64,000 bases of DNA from Bradyrhizobium septentrionale (GTDB lineage Bacteria; Pseudomonadota; Alphaproteobacteria; Rhizobiales; Xanthobacteraceae), in NCBI RefSeq assembly GCF_011516645.4, contig NZ_CP088285.1:5784501-5848500 (forward strand), in the 5' to 3' direction. This document shows, piece by piece, positions 43,523-51,407 of the stretch; position 1 is the first letter of the stretch, and each line of letters opens with the position of its first letter. The notes under the pieces were generated by a model, which saw only the letters and a list, made by a program, of their open reading frames with translations, had not been told where the DNA came from and searched no databases. Made by a program: the position numbers and the translations under genes.

Positions 43523-44719
43523 CTACTTCGCCACGATCTCCGGCACCTTGCCGGCGGGCGGCGTGTTGCGGCTGCGCTGGGTACGGACGATGCCGTCGAT
43601 AATGGTCATGCCGATGCCCGGGAGGTCGCCGAGCTGAACGCTCTCCAGGATGTTCTTGCCCGGCGAGTGCTGCGCCTTGTCCATCAGCACGAAATCGGCG
43701 GAGCGGCCAACCTCGATCAGGCCGCAATCGAGCTCGCGCATCCGCGCGGTGTTGCCGGTGGCGAGGCAGAACGCCAGTTCGGCGGGGAGCTCCCCGAGCG
43801 AGGACAGCAGCGACACCATCCGCAAGATGCCGAGCGGCTGCACGCCGGAGCCGGCGGGCGCGTCGGTGCCGAGGATGACGCGGTGCAGGTCGCCCATCTC
43901 GCGCGCGGTGCGCAGCGTGAACAGCGCCGAGCGCTCATTGCCGTTGTGCACCAGCTCGAGCCCGCGCTTGCAGCCCTCGCAGATGCAGCGGATCTGGTCG
44001 TCCGGCAGTGCGGTGTGGCCGCCATTGATGTGGCCGACCACGTCGGTGTCGGCCTCCAGCACCACATCCTTGTCGATCAGGCCGGAGCCCGGGATCGAGG
44101 GGCCGCCGGTGTGGATCGTGCTCTGGATGCCGTATTTGCGCGCCCAGCCGACCATCTTGCGCGCGGTCGGACCGTCCTTGACGCCGCCGAGCCCGACCTC
44201 GCCGAGCAGCTTGACGCCGGCGGCGGCCAATTCCTTGAAATCGTCCTCGACCATCTCGCATTCGATCACCGGCGCACCGGCATGCACCTTCACGCCGCCC
44301 GGCCGCAGCGTCCAGAACGCGCGCTGCGCGAAGATCGCCATCGCCTTCAGCCCGACCACGTCGCGCGGACGCCCGGGCATGTGCACCTCGCCGGCGGAGA
44401 TCATGGTGGTGACGCCGCCGTGCAGATAGCTGTCGATCCAGTTGGTCTGGTTCTGCCGCGGCGTCCAGTCGCCGGCGACGGGATGGACGTGGCTGTCGAT
44501 CAGGCCGGGCGCGACCGTCGTGCCATTGGCGTCGACGATGGTGGTGGCGCCTTCGGTGTCGACGTCCTTGAGGCGGCCGATCGCAGTGATCTTGCCGTTC
44601 TCGGCGACGATGGTATCGGCGTCCAGGATAGGCCTTTCCATGGCTCCCGACAGCAGTAGCCCGATATTGCGGATCACCAGCTTGCTCGGGCCGGTGGCCT
44701 GGGGCGCGTCGTGAGCCAT
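43523..44719 (-). CDS. ena: Enamidase (1,4,5,6-tetrahydro-6-oxonicotinate amidohydrolase)
   Basis: 398 residues. The metal motif is LIDSHVHPVAGDWTPRQ with His77 and His79, followed by HGGVTTMISAGEVHMPGRPRD, GEVGLGGVKD (where a metal-bridging residue is expected), HTGGPSIPGS, GHINGGHTAL and GTDAPAGSGVQPLGILR, ending SRNTPPAGK. These blocks match what I recall of the Eubacterium barkeri enamidase, an Fe/Zn amidohydrolase that opens tetrahydro-oxonicotinate to 2-formylglutarate and ammonia. The ATG at 44719 has AAGGAAAA upstream and is preferred over a longer frame to 44788. It is divergent from a ferredoxin-NADP reductase with a double operator between them, linking it to hnr 10 kb away. Confidence 0.88.
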   Translation of the reverse strand: MAHDAPQATGPSKLVIRNIGLLLSGAMERPILDADTIVAENGKITAIGRLKDVDTEGATTIVDANGTTVAPGLIDSHVHPVAGDWTPRQNQTNWIDSYLHGGVTTMISAGEVHMPGRPRDVVGLKAMAIFAQRAFWTLRPGGVKVHAGAPVIECEMVEDDFKELAAAGVKLLGEVGLGGVKDGPTARKMVGWARKYGIQSTIHTGGPSIPGSGLIDKDVVLEADTDVVGHINGGHTALPDDQIRCICEGCKRGLELVHNGNERSALFTLRTAREMGDLHRVILGTDAPAGSGVQPLGILRMVSLLSSLGELPAELAFCLATGNTARMRELDCGLIEVGRSADFVLMDKAQHSPGKNILESVQLGDLPGIGMTIIDGIVRTQRSRNTPPAGKVPEIVAK

Positions 44720-44798
44720 GGGTGTTTTCCTTCTGTTGTCTTTCCGAAATTGCCCGGGAATTTGAGCCCGGCTTGACTTTCGGATCAAGCCGGATTAT

Positions 44799-44830
44799 TC
44801 GTTTGTATACGAATGATCGTATACAAACGA
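44799..44830. promoter_or_regulatory. Double GTATAC operator between ena and fpr
   Basis: TCGTTTGTATACGA (44799-44812) and TCGTATACAAACGA (44817-44830) are exact inverted copies separated by 4 bases. Each contains one GTATAC core; the two cores are 14 bp apart. The sequence shares GTATACGAATGAT with the hnr operator and GTATACAAACG with the nicA operator. TTGACT (44773-44778) with TATTCG (44796-44801) could be the fpr promoter; TTGACC on the reverse strand followed 16 bases later by TACGAT inside the operator could be that of ena. Confidence 0.75.
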
Positions 44831-44892
44831 TCCGGCCGGTCAACGGGGTTCAAGTCCTCGCCCAGCCGCAGCACAGATCAGGGATTGGTGCG

Positions 44893-45666
44893 ATGAGCAA
44901 TTTCAACCAGGAAAGCGTCCTCAGCGTTCATCACTGGACCGACACGCTGTTCTCCTTCACCACCACCCGCAACCCGTCGTTCCGCTTCCGCAACGGCGAG
45001 TTCACCATGATCGGGCTCAAGGTCGGCGAGAAGCCGCTGTTGCGGGCCTACAGCGTCGCCAGCGCGAATTACGAGGACACGCTCGAGTTCTTCTCGATCA
45101 AGGTTCCGGACGGCCCGCTGACCTCGCGCCTCCAGCATCTCAAGGAAGGCGACGAGATCATCGTCAGCCGCAAGGCCACCGGCACGCTGGTCATCGACAA
45201 CCTCGAGGACGGCCGCAACCTCTATCTGGTCGGCACCGGGACCGGCCTCGCCCCGTTCCTGAGCGTGATCAAGGACCCCGAGACCTATGACCGCTTCGAG
45301 AAGGTCGTGCTGCTGCACGGCTGCCGCCGCGTCAAGGAGCTCGCCTATGGCGAGATGATCACCGAGCGGCTGCCGCAGGACGAGATGATCGGCGATCTCG
45401 TGCGCGACCAGCTGATCTACTACCCGACCGTGACGCGCGATCCGTTCCGCAATCGCGGCCGCATCACCGATCTCATCACCTCGGGCAAGCTGTTCGCCGA
45501 CATCGGCCTGCCGGCGCTCGATCCCGCGCATGACCGCGTCATGATCTGCGGCTCGCCGGCGCTGGTCGCCGACACCCGCACGCTGCTGAATGGTCGCGGC
45601 TTCGTCGAGGGCAATCACGGCGAGCCCGCGCAGTTCGTGGTCGAGAAGGCGTTCGCCGAGCGTTGA
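44893..45666 (+). CDS. fpr: Ferredoxin-NADP+ reductase
   Basis: 257 residues of the bacterial FPR type. RAYSVAS is the FAD-binding motif, GTLVIDNL and LVGTGTGLAPFLSVIKD are the flavin and NADP loops, and VMICGSPALVADTRTLL the NADP ribose region; the C-terminal VVEKAFAER is the usual end. It exchanges electrons between NADPH and ferredoxin. Being divergent from the enamidase with a shared operator, it is well placed to supply reduced ferredoxin to 6-hydroxynicotinate reductase. Confidence 0.93.
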   Translation: MSNFNQESVLSVHHWTDTLFSFTTTRNPSFRFRNGEFTMIGLKVGEKPLLRAYSVASANYEDTLEFFSIKVPDGPLTSRLQHLKEGDEIIVSRKATGTLVIDNLEDGRNLYLVGTGTGLAPFLSVIKDPETYDRFEKVVLLHGCRRVKELAYGEMITERLPQDEMIGDLVRDQLIYYPTVTRDPFRNRGRITDLITSGKLFADIGLPALDPAHDRVMICGSPALVADTRTLLNGRGFVEGNHGEPAQFVVEKAFAER

Positions 45667-45695
45667 TCTTCGTATTCTTCGCACTGATCTCCAGC

Positions 45696-45805
45696 CCCGT
45701 CATTGCGAGGAGTTCGCGACAAAATTGCAAAGCAATTTTGCGCTGAAGCGACGAGGCAATCCATCTTCCGGTACAGCCGGGAGCAATGGATTGCTTCGCT
45801 CCGCT
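45696..45805. repeat. PAL-B repeat, copy 2, between convergent genes
   Basis: CCCGTCATTGCGAGGAG at the left, AAAATTGCAAAGCAATTTT in the middle (itself a perfect small palindrome), and ATGGATTGCTTCGCTCCGC at the right; the right outer arm is lost. It separates the convergent ends of fpr and soxA. Confidence 0.75.
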
Positions 45806-45834
45806 TGCAATTGCACGGGTGAAGCCGATGCTGC

Positions 45835-46608
45835 TTACGGCCTGACCGCTGGCGTCTCGATCGGCATGCCGCGCGCCCGCGACATCAGGTAGAGCTCGAG
45901 CTCGACCAGCTCCGGCGAACCGTACTCGTAGGCCTGCGCGCGGATGCCGGTGATGCAGGCGCGCAGCCGCCGCTGCAACGATCCGAGCGATTGCCACTCC
46001 AGCCGGTAGAGCGGATAGCCGGTCGGCTGCGCCTGCGTGATCGCGCTTCCCGCGAGCTTCTTGTCCCAATTGTCGTCGTGGCAGTTGGCGCAGCCGAGAT
46101 TGAGTTGGCCCTGCCGCTGCATGAACAGTGCGTGGCCCTTCTCGATAAACGGCGCGAGCTCCGGATCGTCGCCGGCAGCGATCGGCATGCCGCGCGACTG
46201 CTGTGCGACATAGGCTGATAGCGCCAGCAGCTCGCGGCTTTCATAGACAAATGGCGACGCCTGCTGGTGGTTGGCGCGGCAGAGGTTGATCCGCCCTTCG
46301 AGGTCAACAGGCTTTCCCAGTGCCTTCTCGAGCGCCGGATAGTGCGCCGCGACGCCTTTCATGCTGACGTGCGCATCATTGTGGCAATCGGCGCAGGCCT
46401 TGTCCGCGCTGCCGGCCTTGCGCTTCCACAGCGCCTCGCCGTCGAGCACAAATAGCATGCCGGGATTGGCGGTGTCCTCGTCCTGCATCGCCTTGGTATC
46501 TGCGCTCATGAAGCTGTAGCCGGAGCGGCGCTCGGCCTGCGGAATTTCGGTGGCGAGCGCTGCGCCCGCCATCGCCGTCAGCAGCGCGATGCAGACGGCA
46601 ATCTTCAT
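45835..46608 (-). CDS. soxA: Sulfur-oxidation diheme cytochrome SoxA
   Basis: 257 residues with a signal peptide (MKIAVCIALLTAMAGAALA). Heme sites are CADCH at 72 and CANCH at 173; INLCR near 110 holds another conserved cysteine and RACITGIRA contains Cys218 in the position of the persulfide ligand. SoxAX joins thiosulfate oxidatively to the SoxY arm. The ATG overlaps the soxZ stop (ATGA). Last gene of the soxFXYZA cluster. Confidence 0.92.
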   Translation of the reverse strand: MKIAVCIALLTAMAGAALATEIPQAERRSGYSFMSADTKAMQDEDTANPGMLFVLDGEALWKRKAGSADKACADCHNDAHVSMKGVAAHYPALEKALGKPVDLEGRINLCRANHQQASPFVYESRELLALSAYVAQQSRGMPIAAGDDPELAPFIEKGHALFMQRQGQLNLGCANCHDDNWDKKLAGSAITQAQPTGYPLYRLEWQSLGSLQRRLRACITGIRAQAYEYGSPELVELELYLMSRARGMPIETPAVRP

Positions 46609-46925
46609 TCGACCGTGATCGAAGCCTGCGCGGTCTCCGAAAATCCCTTGTCGCCGATCCATTCGAATTCGAACTTGCCGCTCTCGGTCACGGTGGTGAA
46701 GAAAGTGATGAACGGATTGGCGGCGATTGCAGGATAGAGATCGGCGCGGAAGATTTCGGTGCCGTTGAAGCGGCAAGTGAAGCTCGTGATGATGTCCCGC
46801 GGCACCACGTCGCCCGACGCGGTGTGGCGATAGCCGGTCTCCATGATGTGCGACATCAGCGTCTTGATCTCGATGACGCTGCCGCGCCTGGCCTTGGCCG
46901 GCACGTTGATCAAAGCCGACGGCAT
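46605..46925 (-). CDS. soxZ: Sulfur-oxidation protein SoxZ
   Basis: 106 residues, immunoglobulin-like fold. PSALINVPAKARRGSVIEIKTLMSHIMETGYRH and the end GDKGFSETAQASITVE are typical. It forms the heterodimer SoxYZ that carries sulfur intermediates in the periplasm; it lacks its own signal peptide and is exported with SoxY. The start overlaps the soxY stop as TGATG. Confidence 0.93.
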   Translation of the reverse strand: MPSALINVPAKARRGSVIEIKTLMSHIMETGYRHTASGDVVPRDIITSFTCRFNGTEIFRADLYPAIAANPFITFFTTVTESGKFEFEWIGDKGFSETAQASITVE

Positions 46926-47389
46926 CAGATCGCCTCCTCGGTGCAGGCGGCGAGCGTCACCACGACGTCTGCGGTCGCCGACCAGAACGTGCCATCGGAG
47001 AGCCGTGCAATGGCCGTGACCTTCTGGCTGTCGGCGAGGCGGATGCGGGCCGACACCTGCGCCCGCCCGGCGCGCGGTGTGAGATAGAAATTGCCGATGT
47101 TCGGCTGCGGGTTCTTCTCGTTGAAGATATGGATGCTCTTCACATACTCGTCCGCCGTCATCGGGCTGGTCACGCTGACCGTCATCGGCACGGTGTTGCC
47201 GTTCTCGACCAGCGGCGGGATGTCGAGCTTCACCTTGCCTATCAGCACATTGGCTTCGCCGACGACATTGCGGATCGCGGCCTGCAGCATCGCTGGCGTG
47301 GCGTCGGCCGGCCGCACGATCACCAGCACCGCGGCACCGCCGGTGAGGCTCAGGAACGTGCGACGTGTGGCGTGGTCCGAATTCGTCAT
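46925..47389 (-). CDS. soxY: Sulfur-carrier protein SoxY with unusual C-terminus
   Basis: 154 residues with a Tat signal (ATRRTFLSLTGGAAVLVIVRPADA). The body has LENG-like LVENGNTVPMTVSVTSPMTADEYVKSIHIFNEKNPQPNIGNFYLTP, standard for SoxY. The C-terminus reads VVVTLAACTEEAI. Canonical SoxY ends in the flexible arm GGCGG, whose Cys carries the substrate. Here a single Cys is kept but the flanking glycines are replaced and the tail is longer. The DNA at 46925-46960 reads this way without ambiguity. Confidence 0.9.
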   Translation of the reverse strand: MTNSDHATRRTFLSLTGGAAVLVIVRPADATPAMLQAAIRNVVGEANVLIGKVKLDIPPLVENGNTVPMTVSVTSPMTADEYVKSIHIFNEKNPQPNIGNFYLTPRAGRAQVSARIRLADSQKVTAIARLSDGTFWSATADVVVTLAACTEEAI

Positions 47390-47398
47390 TCCTAGGTC

Positions 47399-47848
47399 CT
47401 AGTTCCGTAGCGTTACCAGATAGGCCACGATGTCCTCGATCTGCTCCGCCGACAGGATCGGTTTGTCGCGCCATAAGGTGCCGACGCGCGTGAGCCCATC
47501 GACGCGGTAATAGGACGGCATGATCGTCGCCGCGTTGAGATGCGCCGCATCGACCAGCCGGAGCCGCAACTGTCCTTCCGACCAGCGGGCGCCGCTGCCG
47601 GTGAGGCTCGGCGCGAGGTCGGCCTGGAACGCCTGCTCCGGAAACGGGCCGCTGTGGCAGAGGATGCAAGTCGAGGAACGCTCGACGATCAGCGCACGGC
47701 CGCGGGTTGCGTCGCCCTTGGTTCCTGTCAGCGGCTGCGGAATCGCATCGCCCACGACGGTATAGGGCCGCAGTGCTTCGGCGCCGGCAGGCGCGCAAGC
47801 TGCGAACGCGACCGCTGCGAGCAATGCCACGAGGGGGAGCCTAGCCAA
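47399..47848 (-). CDS. soxX: Monoheme cytochrome SoxX
   Basis: 149 residues. A signal peptide LARLPLVALLAAVAFAACAPAGAEA is followed by one heme site SSTCILCHSGPFP and the family segment APSLTGSGARWSEGQLRLRLVDAAHLNAATIMPSYYRVDGL, ending ILSAEQIEDIVAYLVTL. The start is probably TTG at 47848, which has GGGAGA upstream and overlaps the soxF stop by 8 bp. It pairs with SoxA. Confidence 0.9.
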   Translation of the reverse strand: MARLPLVALLAAVAFAACAPAGAEALRPYTVVGDAIPQPLTGTKGDATRGRALIVERSSTCILCHSGPFPEQAFQADLAPSLTGSGARWSEGQLRLRLVDAAHLNAATIMPSYYRVDGLTRVGTLWRDKPILSAEQIEDIVAYLVTLRN

Positions 47849-49115
47849 AGGCGTCTCCCGTGATCCGCCTGAACCAGTCCAGCGCCTGATCGGCCTCGCG
47901 TTGGCGCACCTCGCGCGGTGCATCGACCGGGCTCGTGGTCACCTCGGCCTCGGCATATTGATCTTCCTTCGGCTGATAGATGCCCTTCAGGGAGAAGGCA
48001 TAGCCCGGGGCCACCGTGTTGTAGCAGGCACCATCGAGCCGCGGCGTCTCCGGCGCCCTGCCTGCAAGCGAGTTGACGATCGCCGCCGCACAGGCCCGGC
48101 CTTGCGCGGCCGCTGCGGAGGCGGACTTTGGAATGCCGCCGGCGATCGCGGCGTCGCCGATCACATGAATATTGGGCACGAGCTTCGAGGCAAAGCTGAC
48201 CGGATCGATCGGGCACCAGCCGGTGTGGTCGGCGGCACCGGCGATCTCGGCGATGCGGCCGGCGCGCTGCGGCGGGATCACATTGGCGACCGCGGCGGTG
48301 TAGTTGCCGAAGTCGGTGACGATCTCGTTGGTCGCCGGATTGACCGCCGTCACCCGGCCGCCTTGCGACAGTGCGATCCGTTCGATCATGCCGGGATAGA
48401 GTTCCGTCCAGGCTTTCTCGAACAGCTTTTGCTGCGAATAATTATCCTTGGCGTCGAGCACCAGGATTTTTGAGCGCGGCTTGCTGGCCTTCAGGTAATG
48501 CGCGATAAGGCTGGCGCGCTCGTAGGGCGCCGGCGGACAGCGCAGCGGTGCGGCGGGGACGGCGATCACGACGAGGCCGCCATCGTCCATGGCTTCGATC
48601 TGCTTGCGCAGCAGCATCGTCTGCGCGCCGGCCTTCCAGGCGTGCGGCATCTTCTCCGCCGCCGCTTCGTCATAACCGGGCAGGGCGTCGAAGCGCATAT
48701 CGATGCCAGGGGCGAGGACAAGCCGGTCATAGGAGAGGGACGTGCCATCATTGAGAATGATGCTGCGCGCCTGCGCGTCGACCTTTGTGGCCGCCTGCGC
48801 GGCAACTACGATGCCGTCGGCCGCAACCTTGTCGTAGGTGAATTGCTGCGCCGAAAGCTCGCGCAGGCCTGCGATCACCTCGTTGCTGAACGGGCAGGCG
48901 GTGAAAATCTTGTTCGGCTCGATCAGCGTGACCTGGAGTTTTGCATCGAGCCGCCGCAGCGCCCGCGCGCAGGCCGCACCGCCGAAGCCGCCGCCGATCA
49001 CCGCGATGCGCGGCGCGCCTTGCGCCAATGACGGACGCGCCAATGCGGCCGCCGCTGCGATGGCAGCGGCGCCACGGACGACATCCCTGCGCGTCGGATG
49101 ACGCGTGACGGCCAT
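47841..49115 (-). CDS. soxF: Flavocytochrome c sulfide dehydrogenase flavoprotein subunit (SoxF/FccB)
   Basis: 424 residues with a Tat signal (TRRDVVRGAAAIAAAAALARPSLAQ), FAD loop IAVIGGGFGGAACARALRRL, the first redox Cys in IFTACPFSNEVI, and the second FAD segment NIHVIGDAAIAGGIPKSASAAAAQG. It oxidises sulfide in the periplasm and passes electrons to a c-type cytochrome. No dedicated FccA cytochrome gene is adjacent; SoxX or another cytochrome may serve. First gene of the sox cluster, 56 bp after the isoquinoline-oxidoreductase-like gene. Confidence 0.92.
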   Translation of the reverse strand: MAVTRHPTRRDVVRGAAAIAAAAALARPSLAQGAPRIAVIGGGFGGAACARALRRLDAKLQVTLIEPNKIFTACPFSNEVIAGLRELSAQQFTYDKVAADGIVVAAQAATKVDAQARSIILNDGTSLSYDRLVLAPGIDMRFDALPGYDEAAAEKMPHAWKAGAQTMLLRKQIEAMDDGGLVVIAVPAAPLRCPPAPYERASLIAHYLKASKPRSKILVLDAKDNYSQQKLFEKAWTELYPGMIERIALSQGGRVTAVNPATNEIVTDFGNYTAAVANVIPPQRAGRIAEIAGAADHTGWCPIDPVSFASKLVPNIHVIGDAAIAGGIPKSASAAAAQGRACAAAIVNSLAGRAPETPRLDGACYNTVAPGYAFSLKGIYQPKEDQYAEAEVTTSPVDAPREVRQREADQALDWFRRITGDAFG

Positions 49116-49137
49116 GCACGATAATCCTGAGGAGGGG

Positions 49138-49160
49138 GCGGCGGCCGCTCGGGCCGCCGC
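49138..49160. terminator. G+C-rich hairpin between the molybdenum hydroxylase and soxF
   Basis: GCGGCGGCC and GGCCGCCGC form a perfect 9-bp stem with a 5-base loop in the 56-bp gap. No T-run follows on the reverse strand, so it may only attenuate read-through into sox. Confidence 0.5.
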
Positions 49161-49171
49161 TTATGGTTTGA

Positions 49172-51397
49172 TCAGGCGAAGCTGATGTTCTGGTTGCGCA
49201 GCGGGAAAGTGCGGATGCGCTTTCCGGTCGCCGCGAAATAGGCGTTGAGCACCGCCGGCGCCGCAACGCCGATGGTCGGTTCCCCGACGCCGCCCCAGAA
49301 CCCGCCGCTCGGCACCATCACCGCTTCCACCTTCGGCATTTCGTTGATGCGCATCGAGTTGTAGGTGTCGAAGTTGGTCTGCTCGATGCGGCCGTCCTTT
49401 ACGGTGCAGCCGCCATAGAACAGCGCGCTGAGGCCGTAGACGAACGAGCCCGCGATCTGCCGTTCCACCTGCGCCGGATTGACGACATAGCCGGGATCGG
49501 TGGAGGCGACGATGCGATGCACCTTGATCTTGCTGCCGTCGGTCACCGAGATCTCGGCGGCGCCGGCAACATAGCTGCCATAGCCCATCACCTGCGCGAT
49601 GCCGCGATAGACGCCCTGCGGCGCCGGCGTGCTCCAGCCGATCTTCTCGGCGACGGCGTTCAGCACCGCGAGATGCTTGGGGGTCTTGCCCATCAGCTTG
49701 CGGCGGAATTCGAGCGGGTCTTGGCCGGCAGCCAGCGCCAGCTCGTCCATGAAGCATTCCATGTAGATCGCGTTGTGATTGACGTTGACGCCGCGCCAGA
49801 AGCCCGGCGGGACGTGCGGGTTACGCATCGAATGCTCGACCAGCAAATTCGGCACCGAATAGCCGATCGCGGCCTCGCCGGCTTGCGCGACGCCCTGGAA
49901 CGCGGCGGGGTCCATGCCGTTCTGCAGCGCTTCCGGGCGCACCGAGAACAGGATCGATTGGCCCGACAGCCGGTAATGCAGCGCGACCAGATTGTTGTCG
50001 GCATCGAACGCGCCGGTCAGCTTGCACTGCGTGATCGGGTGATACTTGCCGTGCTGCATATCCTCTTCGCGCGACCACAGCAGCTTGATCGGCGTGCCCG
50101 GCATCTGCTTGGCGATCGCCACCGCCTGCCGCACATAGTCGGTCATGCCGCGCCGGCCGAAGCCGCCGCCGAGCATCACCTTGTGCACGTCGACCTTGTC
50201 GGCCGGCAGGCCGGAGGCCTCGAGCGCCGCCGCGAACGCCGCTTCGCCATTCTGCGTGCCGCACCACACCTCGCATTTGTCAGGCGTGTAGAGCACGGTG
50301 GCGTTCATCGGCTCCATCGTGGCGTGGTTCTGGTAGGGATAGCTGTAGACCGCCTCGACCTTCTTGGCCGCACTGGCGATGGCCGCCTTTGCGTCGCCGT
50401 TCTGGTTGCCGACATAGGCCGGCTGCGCATTGTCGAGACCCTCGGCGAGCCAGCTCGCAATCGTCTCGCTGGAGACCTTTGCGTTGGGGCCTTCGTCCCA
50501 GACGATCGGCAGCGCATCCAGCGCGGTCTTGGCGTGCCACCAGGTGTCGGCGACGACGGCTACGGCACTTTCGCCGACCGGCACCACCTTCTTGACGCCC
50601 TTCATGCCGGCGATCTTGGCTTCGTCGAAGCTTTTCACCTTGCCGCCGAACACCGGGCAGTCCTTGATCGCGGCGTTCAGCATGCCCGGCAGCTTGACGT
50701 CGATGCCATAGGTCATCTTGCCGGTGGTCTTGTCGACGGTGTCGAGCCGCTTCAGCCCCTTGCCGGCGATGGTCCAGTCCTTCGGGTCCTTCAGCTTGAC
50801 GTCGGCCGGCGGCTCGAGCTTGGCCGCGGCTTCTGCAACCTTGCCATAGGTCGTGGTCTTGCCCGACGGCGTATGGGTGATGACGCTGTTGGCCGCCTTG
50901 CATTCGGTGGCCGGCACCTTCCACTCATTGGCCGCCGCCTGGATCAGCATCACGCGCGCGGTGGCGCCGCCCTTGCGGACATAGTCCTGCGAGGTGCGGA
51001 TGCCGCGGCTGCCGCCGGTCGAGAAATCGCCCCAGGCGCGCTTGCGGGCGACGCTCTGGCCGGGCGTCGGGTATTCGGTGGTGACCTTCGACCAGTCGCA
51101 CTCCAATTCCTCGGCGACGAGTTGGGCAAGACCGGTGAGCGTGCCCTGGCCCATCTCGGAGCGGGCGATGCGGATCACCACGGTGTCATCGGGCCGGATC
51201 ACGACCCAAGCGTTGATTTCGGGTGTGTTGACTTCAGGCGCGCCGTCGGCCGCGCGCACCACGGAGGGGCCGCCGAACGGAAGATCGAGGCCGAGCGCGA
51301 GACCGGCGCCGGCGGTTGCCGTGCCGATCACGAAAGCGCGGCGGTTGAGACGAGAAGAATGATTTGGCATGACGTGCTGGTTGACTTGCAGATTCAT
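49172..51397 (-). CDS. Molybdopterin-dependent dehydrogenase large subunit, isoquinoline 1-oxidoreductase-like
   Basis: 741 residues with a Tat signal (NHSSRLNRRAFVIGTATAGAGLALGLDLPF). The molybdenum-subunit blocks are ARSEMGQGTLTGLAQLVAEEL, ARKRAWGDFSTGGSRGIRTS, SYPYQNHATMEPMNATV, GGGFGRRGMTDYVRQAV, PGFWRGVNVNHNAIYMECFMDELA and VGEPTIGVAAPAVLNAYF, in the order of IorB-type xanthine dehydrogenase relatives. The enzymes hydroxylate N-heterocycles or oxidise aldehydes in the periplasm. Unlike NicB at 28353 it has no cytochrome tail, so an external electron acceptor is needed. The ATG at 51397 has GAGGAAG upstream. Confidence 0.88.
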   Translation of the reverse strand: MNLQVNQHVMPNHSSRLNRRAFVIGTATAGAGLALGLDLPFGGPSVVRAADGAPEVNTPEINAWVVIRPDDTVVIRIARSEMGQGTLTGLAQLVAEELECDWSKVTTEYPTPGQSVARKRAWGDFSTGGSRGIRTSQDYVRKGGATARVMLIQAAANEWKVPATECKAANSVITHTPSGKTTTYGKVAEAAAKLEPPADVKLKDPKDWTIAGKGLKRLDTVDKTTGKMTYGIDVKLPGMLNAAIKDCPVFGGKVKSFDEAKIAGMKGVKKVVPVGESAVAVVADTWWHAKTALDALPIVWDEGPNAKVSSETIASWLAEGLDNAQPAYVGNQNGDAKAAIASAAKKVEAVYSYPYQNHATMEPMNATVLYTPDKCEVWCGTQNGEAAFAAALEASGLPADKVDVHKVMLGGGFGRRGMTDYVRQAVAIAKQMPGTPIKLLWSREEDMQHGKYHPITQCKLTGAFDADNNLVALHYRLSGQSILFSVRPEALQNGMDPAAFQGVAQAGEAAIGYSVPNLLVEHSMRNPHVPPGFWRGVNVNHNAIYMECFMDELALAAGQDPLEFRRKLMGKTPKHLAVLNAVAEKIGWSTPAPQGVYRGIAQVMGYGSYVAGAAEISVTDGSKIKVHRIVASTDPGYVVNPAQVERQIAGSFVYGLSALFYGGCTVKDGRIEQTNFDTYNSMRINEMPKVEAVMVPSGGFWGGVGEPTIGVAAPAVLNAYFAATGKRIRTFPLRNQNISFA

Positions 51398-51407
51398 GGC
51401 TGCTTCC

